Shown in pieces: positions 1-8,754 of a stretch of 59,677 nt of DNA. How positions within the stretch are numbered: the stretch's first letter is position 1; each line of letters opens with the position of its first letter. The notes beneath the pieces are model-generated. The model had not been told where the DNA came from. It did not search any database and saw only the letters and a program-made list of their open reading frames with translations. The DNA is taken from the NCBI RefSeq assembly GCF_000620165.1, contig NZ_JHVN01000018.1, positions 1-59,677 on the forward strand. Reading direction: 5' to 3'. The DNA comes from Anoxybacillus tepidamans PS2 (GTDB lineage: Bacteria > Bacillota > Bacilli > Bacillales > Anoxybacillaceae). A program made the position numbers and the translations under genes.

Positions 1-3
1 CTG

Positions 4-217
4 GCCAAATAACCTTCGCCTTCGGGATGTTTCTCATCCCTCCAGGCGAAGAACATTTGGCATACGCGGCTGTACGCGTCGCCTTCGCTTTTTGGCGGAA
101 TCTAGCTTCGGCGTCTAGCCGCTTTGCGCCAAATGACCTCCGCCCTCGAAGTGCAGGGCACTTCTTGCGTGCGGAGAACATTTGACGTGCGCGGCTGAGC
201 TCGCCGCCTTTGCTTTT
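4..217. repeat. Two tandem diverged copies of a ~93-nt hairpin-forming repeat
   Basis: Copy A (about 4-97) and copy B (about 128-217) align at a constant offset of 124-125 nt. Shared blocks are GCCAAAT, the ACCTYCGCC arm, GAACATTTG, CGCGGCTG and a closing TCGCC..GCTTTTT. In each copy the GCCAAAT-ACCTYCGCC arm pairs with a later GGCGRAGAACATTTGG-type arm. The inner stem-loop differs in sequence but pairs in both copies (GGGATG with CATCCC; GAAGTG with CACTTC). Covariation suggests a structured RNA or mobile repeat. It lies just 3' of yuzL. The family is not identified. Confidence 0.6.
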
Positions 218-367
218 TTATTCTCCTTGCATATTTGACTTTTTATATTGTTGGTTTTGGCTTGTTTGCTTTCCGCTTCCGTCCATTTCAACTGTCGGAC
301 CCGCGTTTCCTTTGACGCTTGCGGCACTAACGGCATTTTTAGATGGATTTTTTTTCATTTTCGCCAC
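218..367 (-). CDS. yuzL: YuzL family small protein
   Basis: This 49-residue protein starts at a GTG, with a GGAGG ribosome binding site 8 nt upstream on the minus strand. It reads VAKMKKNPSKNAVSAASVKG, then a Gly/Asn/Gln-rich hydrophilic tail ending in MQGE. The lysine-rich start and the SAASVKGNAGP motif are those I recall for Bacillus YuzL, encoded next to fadN in B. subtilis. No enzymatic motif or membrane segment is visible; the function is unknown. It is divergent from fadN. A longer reading frame overlapping it in another phase (115-336) is a shadow. Confidence 0.8.
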   Translation of the reverse strand: MAKMKKNPSKNAVSAASVKGNAGPTVEMDGSGKQTSQNQQYKKSNMQGE

Positions 368-441
368 GGTTGTCACCTCCGCTATTTAGCGTCACCGAAA
401 AAATGGTCCATACTCTAGACAAAATTTGTTAAGTTTATATA

Positions 442-470
442 TTGCGAAAATTTAAAAGATACTTTATATT
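442..470 (+). promoter_or_regulatory. Candidate sigma-A promoter of the fad operon
   Basis: TTGCGA (442-447), a 17-nt spacer and TATATT (465-470) precede fadN. The FadR-type palindrome lies about 40 nt downstream of the -10, a plausible position for a roadblock repressor. Confidence 0.45.
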
Positions 471-513
471 TAAGATATAAGAACTTGATGGAAAAATTTT
501 TTTCGACAAAAAA

Positions 514-531
514 TGAATGATTATTCATTCA
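514..531. promoter_or_regulatory. FadR-type operator of fadNAE
   Basis: TGAATGATTATTCATTCA fits the Bacillus FadR consensus TGAATGANTANTCATTCA exactly. In B. subtilis FadR (a TetR-family repressor released by long-chain acyl-CoA) represses beta-oxidation genes. The site lies between the promoter candidate and the fadN ribosome binding site, so an ATG at 513 that overlaps it is not the true start. Confidence 0.85.
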
Positions 532-554
532 ATAGGGGCGAGGAGGAAGTTGCG

Positions 555-2939
555 ATGGTCAAACGGATTAAAAGAGCCGCTGTACTTGGTTCAGGAGTGA
601 TGGGCTCTGGTATTGCGGCACATTTGGCAAATGTCGGCATTCCAACGCTGTTGCTTGATATCGTACCGCAGGAACTGACAAAAGAAGAGGAAGCAAAGGG
701 GCTTACTCTCGAACATAAAGAAGTTCGTAATCGTTTTGTTAATCAAGCTCTCCAAAAGCTGCTAAAACAAAAGCCAGCACCGCTGATGTCCAAAGAGAAG
801 CTAGCGCTCATCGAAACGGGGAATTTTGCAGACGATTTCCACCGGCTAGCGGAAGCGGATTGGATTATCGAAGTTGTCGTTGAAAATTTGGCTGTGAAAA
901 AGCAAGTGTTTCAAAAAATCGATGAAGTGAGAAAACAAGGGAGCATCGTAAGTTCAAACACGTCAGGAATTTCCATTGAGGCGATGGCAGAAGGCCGTTC
1001 GGAAGACTTCAAAAAGCATTTTTTAGGCACACACTTTTTCAACCCACCGCGTTATTTAAAGCTGCTCGAAATCATTCCAACAAAAGATACGGACCCTAAC
1101 GTTGTTTCTTTTATGAAGAAGTTCGGCGAAGATGTTCTTGGCAAGGGTGTTGTCATGGCGAAAGATACGCCAAACTTTATCGCCAACCGCATCGGAACGT
1201 ACGGATTGTTAGTGACAGTGCGCGAAATGATGAAAGGGGGTTACAGCATCGGTGAAGTTGATTCGATTACCGGCCCATTGATCGGACGGCCGAAGAGCGC
1301 TACTTTCCGCACGTTGGATGTGGTAGGTTTAGACACGTTTGTTCATGTAGCGAACAACGTATTTGAAAAAGTGGAGGGCGAGGAAAAGGAAGCCTTTCGC
1401 GTCCCTGATTTTATGAAAGCGATGCTTGAAAAAGGGTGGCTTGGCAGCAAATCAGGACAAGGTTTCTTCCTTAAAAAAGGGAAAGACATTTTAGAATTGA
1501 ACTACGAAACGCTTGAATATGAGCCTAGTAAAAAGCTAAAAACGCCGGCAGTCGAAATGAGCAAGCAGGCGAAAGGACTCGGCAATAAGCTGAAAGCGCT
1601 TGTATACGCAGACGATCGCGCAGGAGCGCTTCTCTGGAATATTTTAAGCCCTGTGCTTATTTACTCGGCACAATTGCTCGGAGAAATCGCGGACGATATT
1701 GTAGCGATCGATCGGGCAATGAAGTGGGGCTTCGGCTGGGAAATGGGCCCGTTTGAAACGTGGGATGCGATCGGAGTGGAAGCATCGGTCCGGAAAATGC
1801 AGACGGAAGGTCGAAAAGTTCCTGCATGGGTGACCGACATGCTGGATCGCGGCCATACCACTTTCTATAAAAGCGAAAATGGAAACGTTCTTTTTTACGA
1901 TAAAGGCGAATACAAAGCAATTGAGGAAAATGCGAAAGTAATCCATATTAAGCGCTTAAAAGAAGAAAAAGGCGTCATTAAGAAAAACAGCGGTGCAAGC
2001 CTCATTGATGTAGGGGATGATGTGGCGCTTTTAGAGTTTCATTCGCCGAACAACGCGATCGGCCTTGACATTGTACAAATGATCAACTATGCACTAGAGG
2101 AGGTCGACCGCAATTACAAAGGGCTTGTGATCGGCAACCAAGGCAAAAACTTCTGCGTCGGCGCCAATCTTGCGATGATTCTTATGGAGGCGCAAGATGA
2201 TAATTATTTTGAGATCGATCTTGTCGTCCGTCAGTTCCAGCAAGCGATGATGAATATCAAGTACAGCCCGAAACCGGTCGTAGCCGCGCCGTTTGCGATG
2301 ACGCTCGGCGGCGGAACGGAAATTTGCTTGCCGACAGCGCGCATTCAAGCGGCTGGGGAGACGTACATGGGGCTTGTCGAAGTCGGCGTCGGTTTAATTC
2401 CGGGCGGAGGCGGCAACAAAGAGCTCTACATCAAGCATTTGAGCAGCATGCCAAACGGTGTTGAATTTGATTTGCAGAAAGTGGCGAACAAAGTGTTTGA
2501 AACGATCGCAATGGCGAAAGTATCGACATCAGCCATCGAAGCGAAAGAGATGAACTTTTTAAACGAAAAAGACGGAATCACGATGAACGGTGACCATTTG
2601 CTTTATGATGCGAAACAAGCAGTTATTTCGCTTTATGACAGCGGGTATCAACCGCCGGTTCGCAAAAAAATTCCGGTTGTCGGTGAAACGGGTTACGCGA
2701 CTTTATTATTAGCAGCACAGTCGATGCACCTTTCCGGCTATATCACGGACCATGACTTAACGATTGCGAAAAAACTCGCCTATGTGATTGCCGGCGGAAA
2801 AGTGCCATTTGGAACGGAAGTCGATGAACAATATTTGTTAGATTTAGAGAGAGAAGCGTTTTTAAGTTTAGTAGGAGAGCCGAAATCGCAAGCAAGAATG
2901 CAGCATATGCTTGTGAAAGGGAAACCGTTGCGCAACTAA
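555..2939 (+). CDS. fadN: 3-hydroxyacyl-CoA dehydrogenase / enoyl-CoA hydratase FadN
   Basis: This is the bifunctional beta-oxidation enzyme (794 aa) that hydrates enoyl-CoA and oxidises 3-hydroxyacyl-CoA with NAD. The N-terminal Rossmann fold carries GSGVMG at residues 12-17. The dehydrogenase catalytic histidine is H160 in GTHFFNPPRYLK. The hydratase/crotonase part is C-terminal (about 500-700), with NFCVGANLAM and a GGG-rich oxyanion-hole loop. ATG 555 follows AGGAGGAAG by 6 nt. A longer in-frame start at 513 would place the FadR operator inside the gene and is rejected. It is the first gene of fadN-fadA-fadE; the gap to fadA is 28 nt. Confidence 0.95.
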   Translation: MVKRIKRAAVLGSGVMGSGIAAHLANVGIPTLLLDIVPQELTKEEEAKGLTLEHKEVRNRFVNQALQKLLKQKPAPLMSKEKLALIETGNFADDFHRLAEADWIIEVVVENLAVKKQVFQKIDEVRKQGSIVSSNTSGISIEAMAEGRSEDFKKHFLGTHFFNPPRYLKLLEIIPTKDTDPNVVSFMKKFGEDVLGKGVVMAKDTPNFIANRIGTYGLLVTVREMMKGGYSIGEVDSITGPLIGRPKSATFRTLDVVGLDTFVHVANNVFEKVEGEEKEAFRVPDFMKAMLEKGWLGSKSGQGFFLKKGKDILELNYETLEYEPSKKLKTPAVEMSKQAKGLGNKLKALVYADDRAGALLWNILSPVLIYSAQLLGEIADDIVAIDRAMKWGFGWEMGPFETWDAIGVEASVRKMQTEGRKVPAWVTDMLDRGHTTFYKSENGNVLFYDKGEYKAIEENAKVIHIKRLKEEKGVIKKNSGASLIDVGDDVALLEFHSPNNAIGLDIVQMINYALEEVDRNYKGLVIGNQGKNFCVGANLAMILMEAQDDNYFEIDLVVRQFQQAMMNIKYSPKPVVAAPFAMTLGGGTEICLPTARIQAAGETYMGLVEVGVGLIPGGGGNKELYIKHLSSMPNGVEFDLQKVANKVFETIAMAKVSTSAIEAKEMNFLNEKDGITMNGDHLLYDAKQAVISLYDSGYQPPVRKKIPVVGETGYATLLLAAQSMHLSGYITDHDLTIAKKLAYVIAGGKVPFGTEVDEQYLLDLEREAFLSLVGEPKSQARMQHMLVKGKPLRN

Positions 2940-2967
2940 GCGCAAATATGAAACAGGGGTGAAAATT

Positions 2968-4140
<1,173 letters not shown>

Positions 4141-4197
4141 TGAAAAACGGGCAGCGGAGACGTCTTGCCCGCTGAAATATAAGGGGGAGGAAATAAG

Positions 4198-5982
4198 ATG
4201 GCAAAAGCAATGGAAAACGTGATTAAAGGCGGAAGTTTTTTGATTGAGGATGTATCTTGCGAGCGTGTGTTTACGCCGGAAGATTTTACAGACGAGCATA
4301 AAATGATCGCAAAAACGACGGAGGAATTCGTAGTCAATGAAGTGTTGCCGCAGCTGGAGCATTTGGAAAATCATGAATTTGACCGTTCTGTGAAGCTATT
4401 AAAGCAAGCGGGCGAGCTTGGGTTGCTAGGGGCAGATGTTCCGGAGGAGTATGGTGGTCTCTCTCTTGATAAAATCAGCTCGGCATTAATCGCCGAGAAA
4501 ATGGCACGCGCTGGTGGTTTTTCGATTTCCCACGGCGCTCATGTCGGGATCGGTTCGCTCCCAATTGTGCTGTTTGGTACGGAAGAACAAAAACAAAAAT
4601 ATTTGCCGGCATTGGCAACAGGAGAAAAAATTGCAGCTTATGCACTAACGGAGCCGGGATCGGGGTCAGACGCGTTAGGCGCCAAAACAACGGCGAAACT
4701 TAATGCCGAAGGTACGCATTATATACTAAACGGCGAAAAGCAGTGGATTACTAATGCTGGCTTTGCCGATGTGTTTGTCGTCTATGCCAAAGTCGACGGT
4801 CAACATTTCTCCGCGTTTATTGTCGAGCGCGATTTTCCGGGCGTCTCTACAGGTGCAGAAGAAAAGAAAATGGGGATTAAAAGTTCTTCGACCCGTACAT
4901 TGATTTTGCAAGATGCGCTCGTGCCGAAAGAAAACTTGTTAGGTGAAGTCGGCAAAGGGCATGTCATTGCCTTTAACATTTTGAATATTGGCCGCTATAA
5001 ATTAGGCGTCGGTGCAGTTGGCGGTGCGAAGCGTGCGTTAGAAGTGACCATTCAATACGCGAACCAACGTCAGCAGTTCAAAACGCCAATCTCAAAATTT
5101 TCATTAACTCAAGAAAAGCTTGCCACGATGGCAGCAAAGCTATATGCGACGGAAAGCTCTGTCTACCGTACGGTCGGCTTGTTTGAAGAGCGGATGAGCC
5201 AGCTTGATGCGGAGCAAGCGAAAGACGGAAAAGAAATCGCCAAATCGATTGCCGAATATGCGATTGAATGCTCCCTCAATAAATTTTTTGCGACAGAAAC
5301 GCTCGATTATATCGTTGATGAAGGCGTACAAATTCACGGTGGTTACGGCTTTATGCAAGAGTATGAAATTGAGCGTGCGTATCGTGACTCTCGCATTAAC
5401 CGCATTTTCGAGGGGACAAACGAAATCAACCGCTTGTTAGTACCGGGGACGTATTTGCGCAAAGCGATGAAAGGCGAACTTCCACTGTTGCAAAAAGCAC
5501 AGCAGCTCCAAGAAGAGCTTATGATGCTCATGCCGGAAGAAGTGGGAGATGGTGTGCTTGAACAGGAGAAATATTTAGTGCGCAATGCAAAGAAAATTGC
5601 ACTGCTCGCAGCTGGTTTGGCGGTGCAAAAATTCGGTCCGCAGCTTGAGAAAGAGCAAGAAATTTTAGTGAATATCGCGGATATCGTCAGCAACATTTAT
5701 GCGATGGAATCAGCGCTTCTTCGCACAGAAAAAGCTATTCAAAAGTCAGGAATCGAGAAAAACAAGCAAAAAATTCTATATACGCAAATCTTCTGCCAAG
5801 AGGCGTTCAATGAAATTGAAGCACACGCGAAAGAAACTATTGTTGCTGTCGAGCAAGGCGATATGTTGCGCATGATGTTGTCGGCGTTGCGCAAACTCAC
5901 TCGTCATACGCCAATCAATGTGATTGCAAAAAAACGCGAAGCAGCTGCTGCCCTCATTGAAGCAGAGCGTTATATTGTGTAA
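4198..5982 (+). CDS. fadE: Acyl-CoA dehydrogenase FadE
   Basis: This FAD enzyme (594 aa) introduces the 2,3 double bond into acyl-CoA. The acyl-CoA dehydrogenase core occupies about residues 20-430, with AYALTEPGSGSDA and WITNAGFADVF in the middle domain. The catalytic glutamate is E405 in IFEGTNEINR. A helical C-terminal extension of roughly 160 residues is typical of the long FadE/VLCAD-like class. ATG 4198 follows GGGGGAGGAAATAAG. It is the last operon gene and is followed by a strong terminator. The electron acceptor (ETF) is not encoded here. Confidence 0.94.
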   Translation: MAKAMENVIKGGSFLIEDVSCERVFTPEDFTDEHKMIAKTTEEFVVNEVLPQLEHLENHEFDRSVKLLKQAGELGLLGADVPEEYGGLSLDKISSALIAEKMARAGGFSISHGAHVGIGSLPIVLFGTEEQKQKYLPALATGEKIAAYALTEPGSGSDALGAKTTAKLNAEGTHYILNGEKQWITNAGFADVFVVYAKVDGQHFSAFIVERDFPGVSTGAEEKKMGIKSSSTRTLILQDALVPKENLLGEVGKGHVIAFNILNIGRYKLGVGAVGGAKRALEVTIQYANQRQQFKTPISKFSLTQEKLATMAAKLYATESSVYRTVGLFEERMSQLDAEQAKDGKEIAKSIAEYAIECSLNKFFATETLDYIVDEGVQIHGGYGFMQEYEIERAYRDSRINRIFEGTNEINRLLVPGTYLRKAMKGELPLLQKAQQLQEELMMLMPEEVGDGVLEQEKYLVRNAKKIALLAAGLAVQKFGPQLEKEQEILVNIADIVSNIYAMESALLRTEKAIQKSGIEKNKQKILYTQIFCQEAFNEIEAHAKETIVAVEQGDMLRMMLSALRKLTRHTPINVIAKKREAAAALIEAERYIV

Positions 5983-5988
5983 TAATGG

Positions 5989-6021
5989 AAGTACCAGACG
6001 GTTGAACGTCTGGTACTTTGT
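5989..6021 (+). terminator. Terminator of the fad operon
   Basis: AGTACCAGACG pairs with CGTCTGGTACT across a 5-6 nt loop, followed by TTTGTTT. Confidence 0.85.
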
Positions 6022-6040
6022 TTGCAAAGGATGATGAACG

Positions 6041-6403
6041 ATGAGTCTAACTTTTTATTGGTATCCAAAATGTGGGACATGCCGAAAAGCGAAAAAGTGG
6101 CTAGAGGATCGCCATATTGCTGTAAACGACGTACATATTGTTGAGCGCCCGCCGACAAGAGAGGAAATAAAGGAGCTATATCAAAAAAGCGGGCTTCCAT
6201 TAAAAAAGTTTTTCAACACAAGCGGAATGAAATATCGGGAGCTTGGTTTGAAAGATCGTGTCAATGAGGCTTCTGATGATGAATTGCTTGATCTTTTAGC
6301 ATCGGACGGCATGTTAATTAAACGGCCAGTTTTAACAGATGGAACAAGGGTCATTGTCGGTTTCAATGAGCAGTCGTATGAAAAATTTTTTGGACAACCA
6401 TAG
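6041..6403 (+). CDS. yusI: ArsC/Spx-family thioredoxin-fold protein YusI
   Basis: This is a 120-aa protein of the arsenate reductase-like (ArsC/Spx/YffB) family. The redox motif CGTC is at residues 11-14 (YPKCGTCRK), followed by the helical insert and the RPVL motif that carries the family's cis-proline. True arsenate reduction is unproven for YusI-type proteins. It sits alone between the fad operon and gcvH, as in B. subtilis. The protein is full length. Confidence 0.85.
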   Translation: MSLTFYWYPKCGTCRKAKKWLEDRHIAVNDVHIVERPPTREEIKELYQKSGLPLKKFFNTSGMKYRELGLKDRVNEASDDELLDLLASDGMLIKRPVLTDGTRVIVGFNEQSYEKFFGQP

Positions 6404-6476
6404 GTAAGGCAGTCGAGTTTTTCGAAAAAATCAGTTATTATAAAAAAGAATACATTTGTAGTTGGAGGGACTTGAA

Positions 6477-6860
6477 ATGAACACACCAAAAGAATTACGT
6501 TATTCTGAAGAGCATGAATGGGTACGCCTAGAGGATGGAAAAGTTCGCATCGGAATTACTGATTTTGCCCAATCCGAATTAGGAGACATCGTTTTCGTCG
6601 AACTGCCAGAAGTAGGAGCAGAAGTGACAGCGAATGAGCCATTCGGTAGCGTCGAATCAGTGAAAACGGTTTCTGAGCTATACGCACCTGTAAGCGGAAA
6701 AGTAGTAGAAGTCAATGAAGCGTTAAATGACAATCCAGAATTTGTGAACGAATCTCCATACGAGAAGGCATGGATGATTGTTGTCGAACTTTCTGATCCA
6801 AGCGAAATCGACAACTTATTAACAGCAGAGCAATATGAAGAAATGATTAACCAAGAATAA
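6477..6860 (+). CDS. gcvH: Glycine cleavage system H protein
   Basis: This lipoyl carrier protein (127 aa) shuttles the aminomethyl group in glycine cleavage. In Firmicutes it also serves as relay for lipoate assembly on other complexes. The lipoylated lysine is K63 in [15 protein letters not shown] 6477 follows TTGGAGGGACTTGAA; an upstream in-frame TTG at 6462 overlaps that site. It is monocistronic and ends in its own terminator. Lipoyl synthase (lipA) is in the same window at 24.7 kb. Confidence 0.95.
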   Translation: MNTPKELRYSEEHEWVRLEDGKVRIGITDFAQSELGDIVFVELPEVGAEVTANEPFGSVESVKTVSELYAPVSGKVVEVNEALNDNPEFVNESPYEKAWMIVVELSDPSEIDNLLTAEQYEEMINQE

Positions 6861-6863
6861 AAT

Positions 6864-6899
6864 AAATAAGCAATGGCAATAGCCATTGCTTATTTATTT
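6864..6899 (+). terminator. Terminator of gcvH
   Basis: GCAATGGC (6870-6877) pairs with GCCATTGC (6882-6889), flanked by an A-rich left side and TTATTTATTT. Confidence 0.85.
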
Positions 6900-6966
6900 G
6901 TTATGACTATTGTACCTCGAAATAGGGCACCCTATTGCGTAAATCAAAGATGAAAGGGTGGCTTTT

Positions 6967-7212
6967 ATGGTGTTGCAAAATCAAAAGCTGGATATAACGG
7001 ACCGGATAGTTGGTAAATTAAAAAACGGTGCTATTGAACTTTTTGCGGATAATGAACAGATTGGAAGGATTGTGCTTCCGCCAAACGGAAGTACATTTGA
7101 GCTAAAAGAAGGTTATGAACAGCAACAAGACAAAGTTTATAAACAAGTAACAATCACGACGAATCCTGATCAAAAATATGTCGATTGCGACAGTGAATCT
7201 GGCTGGTGCTGA
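6967..7212 (+). CDS. yusG: YusG family protein
   Basis: This small protein (81 aa) of unknown function resembles B. subtilis YusG in start (KLDITDRIVGKL) and position. It ends in a cysteine (DCDSESGWC). No transmembrane segment or catalytic motif is visible. ATG 6967 follows GAAAGGGTG by 8 nt. It lies between gcvH and yusF, each with its own terminator upstream. Confidence 0.75.
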   Translation: MVLQNQKLDITDRIVGKLKNGAIELFADNEQIGRIVLPPNGSTFELKEGYEQQQDKVYKQVTITTNPDQKYVDCDSESGWC

Positions 7213-7213
7213 C

Positions 7214-7243
7214 AACAGTGGCGGATTGCCGCTGTTTTTTCTA
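7214..7243 (+). terminator. Terminator of yusG
   Basis: AACAGTGGC pairs with GCCGCTGTT (one G-U pair), then TTTTTCTATTTTTT. Confidence 0.8.
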
Positions 7244-7321
7244 TTTTTTGCGTCGGACAAGGAGAAAACGAGGCGTCTATGGAATAAAATATACGTAACG
7301 TCTTTTCTTTAGGTGATGAGG

Positions 7322-7660
7322 ATGGAAATAGAAAAAGTGATTATTGTTGAGGGACGATCGGATAAGAAAAAGATCGAAAGCTTGATTCGCGAGCCCGTTG
7401 AAATTATTTGTACAAACGGCACGATTAGCCGTGCGAAATTAGACGAATGGAGCGATCAATTATATAATAAAGAGGTGTTTATACTCGTCGATGCTGATGA
7501 GGCTGGAGAGCGATTGCGCAGGCAGCTGCGCCGGGAATTTCCCCAAGCGGCCCATCTGTATATTGACCGCATGTATCGCGAAGTAGCGGCGGCGCCTAAA
7601 CAGCATATCGCGACGGTGCTACTGAGCGCCAATATTGACGTGCATGCGGAAGATTGGTAA
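7322..7660 (+). CDS. yusF: Toprim-domain protein YusF
   Basis: This is a stand-alone Toprim domain of 112 aa. The conserved glutamate is in VIIVEGRSDKKK near the N-terminus, and the DxD-type motif is LVDADEAGERLRR. Toprim domains bind Mg2+ and occur in primases, topoisomerases and OLD or RNase M5-like nucleases; stand-alone YusF is uncharacterised. ATG 7322 follows AGGTGATGAGG. It is directly followed by yusE (16 nt), suggesting co-transcription. Confidence 0.82.
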   Translation: MEIEKVIIVEGRSDKKKIESLIREPVEIICTNGTISRAKLDEWSDQLYNKEVFILVDADEAGERLRRQLRREFPQAAHLYIDRMYREVAAAPKQHIATVLLSANIDVHAEDW

Positions 7661-7676
7661 AGGTGTGAGCAATGCG

Positions 7677-7982
7677 ATGACGGAAGTAACGTTGCAACAG
7701 TTGGATAAAGCCATTCAGCAGCATGATATGGTAGGGCTCTATGTATACACCCCGATGTGCGGCACATGTCAATTGGCGAAGCGCATGATCGAGATCGTCG
7801 AACAGCTATGTCCGCACGTTTCATTTTGCCAAACGGACATTAACTATATGCCGGAACGCGCTGTGGAATGGAAAATTGAAAGCGTTCCTTGCTTCATGTT
7901 ATTTCGCAATGGAACGATGATTCAAAAGCTATATGCGTTTCATTCTGTTCCTCATTTGTATGAAGTAATCAAAAACGTGTAA
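7677..7982 (+). CDS. yusE: Thioredoxin-like protein YusE
   Basis: This thioredoxin-fold protein (101 aa) has a CGTC active site at residues 28-31 (TPMCGTCQLAKR) and the cis-proline stretch IESVPCFMLF. It has no signal peptide, so it is probably a cytosolic thiol oxidoreductase. ATG 7677 follows AGGTGTGAG by 7 nt; an in-frame start at 7635 would overlap the end of yusF. The pairing with the yusF Toprim gene matches B. subtilis. Confidence 0.85.
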   Translation: MTEVTLQQLDKAIQQHDMVGLYVYTPMCGTCQLAKRMIEIVEQLCPHVSFCQTDINYMPERAVEWKIESVPCFMLFRNGTMIQKLYAFHSVPHLYEVIKNV

Positions 7983-7985
7983 AGA

Positions 7986-8012
7986 CATCGCCGACATCGG
8001 CGATGTTTTTGC
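7986..8012 (+). terminator. Terminator of yusFE
   Basis: A near-perfect inverted repeat, ACATCGCCGA with TCGGCGATGT, is followed by TTTTTG. Confidence 0.85.
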
Positions 8013-8160
8013 ATAAATAGACGTTTTTTGACATATTTCTCGGGAAATGTGAGGAATATTGTATCTTCCCTTTGTGATTTGTCGAGAAGTTCATAAAGGA
8101 TTTGAATGCTTTTTTATGGAAATAAATGAGGGAAAAGGATAATGGAGAGGCGGGGAAACG

Positions 8161-8508
8161 ATGAGTATTCATGAATTAGTGAAAAAATTTATGGAACGTG
8201 TGCAAACATTGCAGCATTTATTGCCGATTTTGCCAGAGGAAGCGCTTTATATTCGATTCGAGTGCGATGGAGAGATGATGTTAGTTGCTGTCTCAAAAAA
8301 TGGGGTGCAACGCAAACAAGAAGCAGACGAACGTCGGTTATTAACGGTTCGTGGATCGAAAGAAGCGCTTGTCAGTCTTTTTCATGGAGAACTCAAATTA
8401 CAGCAGCAGCTCCGTTTGAGCGAATTGTTTGTATCTGGGAGTTTCCGACATATGCTTTTATTAGAATCGCTTCTTCATTTAGCTAAACCTTATCGTTATG
8501 CCTCTTAG
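8161..8508 (+). CDS. yusD: YusD, SCP2 sterol-binding-fold-like protein
   Basis: This protein (115 aa) is collinear with B. subtilis yusD. Its helical N-terminus (MSIHELVKKFMERVQ) and alternating beta pattern (YIRFECDGEMMLVAV, RLLTVRGSKEALVSLF) resemble the SCP2/sterol-carrier fold. The ligand and role are unknown. ATG 8161 follows GAGAGGCGGGGAAACG. No partner gene is adjacent; the next gene is under an independent S-box leader. Confidence 0.7.
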   Translation: MSIHELVKKFMERVQTLQHLLPILPEEALYIRFECDGEMMLVAVSKNGVQRKQEADERRLLTVRGSKEALVSLFHGELKLQQQLRLSELFVSGSFRHMLLLESLLHLAKPYRYAS

Positions 8509-8522
8509 AATGAAAGAATGCA

Positions 8523-8551
8523 TTGACATCCATAAATATTAGTTTTATTTT
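8523..8551 (+). promoter_or_regulatory. Candidate promoter of the metY S-box leader
   Basis: TTGACA (8523-8528), 17 nt, TATTTT (8546-8551). A second possible -10, TATAAT at 8561, lacks a good -35. Either would start transcription just upstream of the aptamer. Confidence 0.4.
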
Positions 8552-8579
8552 TCAGAAAAGTATAATAATAATTAATATT

Positions 8580-8724
8580 CTTATCAAGAGAGGCGGAGGG
8601 ACTGGCCCGATGAAGCCCGGCAACCGGTTCAAACACGGTGCTAATTCCAGCAGAGTGAATAACTCTGAAAGATAAGAAGAGTTCTAGGAATGGCTCCCCC
8701 TCTTCTTATGAAGAGGGGGTTTTC
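8580..8724 (+). ncRNA. SAM-I (S-box) riboswitch controlling metY
   Basis: The aptamer (8580-8677) opens with CTTATCAAGAGAGGCGGAGGG and closes with GAAAGATAAG; the core block GATGAAGCCCGGCAACC is present. The expression platform is a strong terminator, CCCCCTCTTC pairing with GAAGAGGGGG, followed by TTTTC. High SAM should stabilise the terminator and switch off the sulfhydrylase gene. Confidence 0.95.
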
Positions 8725-8754
8725 ATTTGATATTGAAAAAAGGAGAGGAATGGC

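Noticed and set aside
115-336. 73-codon minus-strand frame overlapping yuzL
   Set aside because: It is out of phase with yuzL, which has a GGAGG site and family-like sequence; the frame runs into the hairpin repeat.
2094-2348. Long antisense frames inside fadN, fadA, fadE, metY, sufB and tnpB
   Set aside because: They are shadow frames produced by codon bias of real genes and have no ribosome binding sites.
4148-4171. Hairpin between fadA and fadE as a terminator
   Set aside because: It has a 6-bp stem without a T-run, and the downstream gene belongs to the same operon.
8056-8061. TTGACA at 8029 as a yusD promoter
   Set aside because: No -10 lies at 16-18 nt; the nearest AT-rich hexamer is about 21 nt away.
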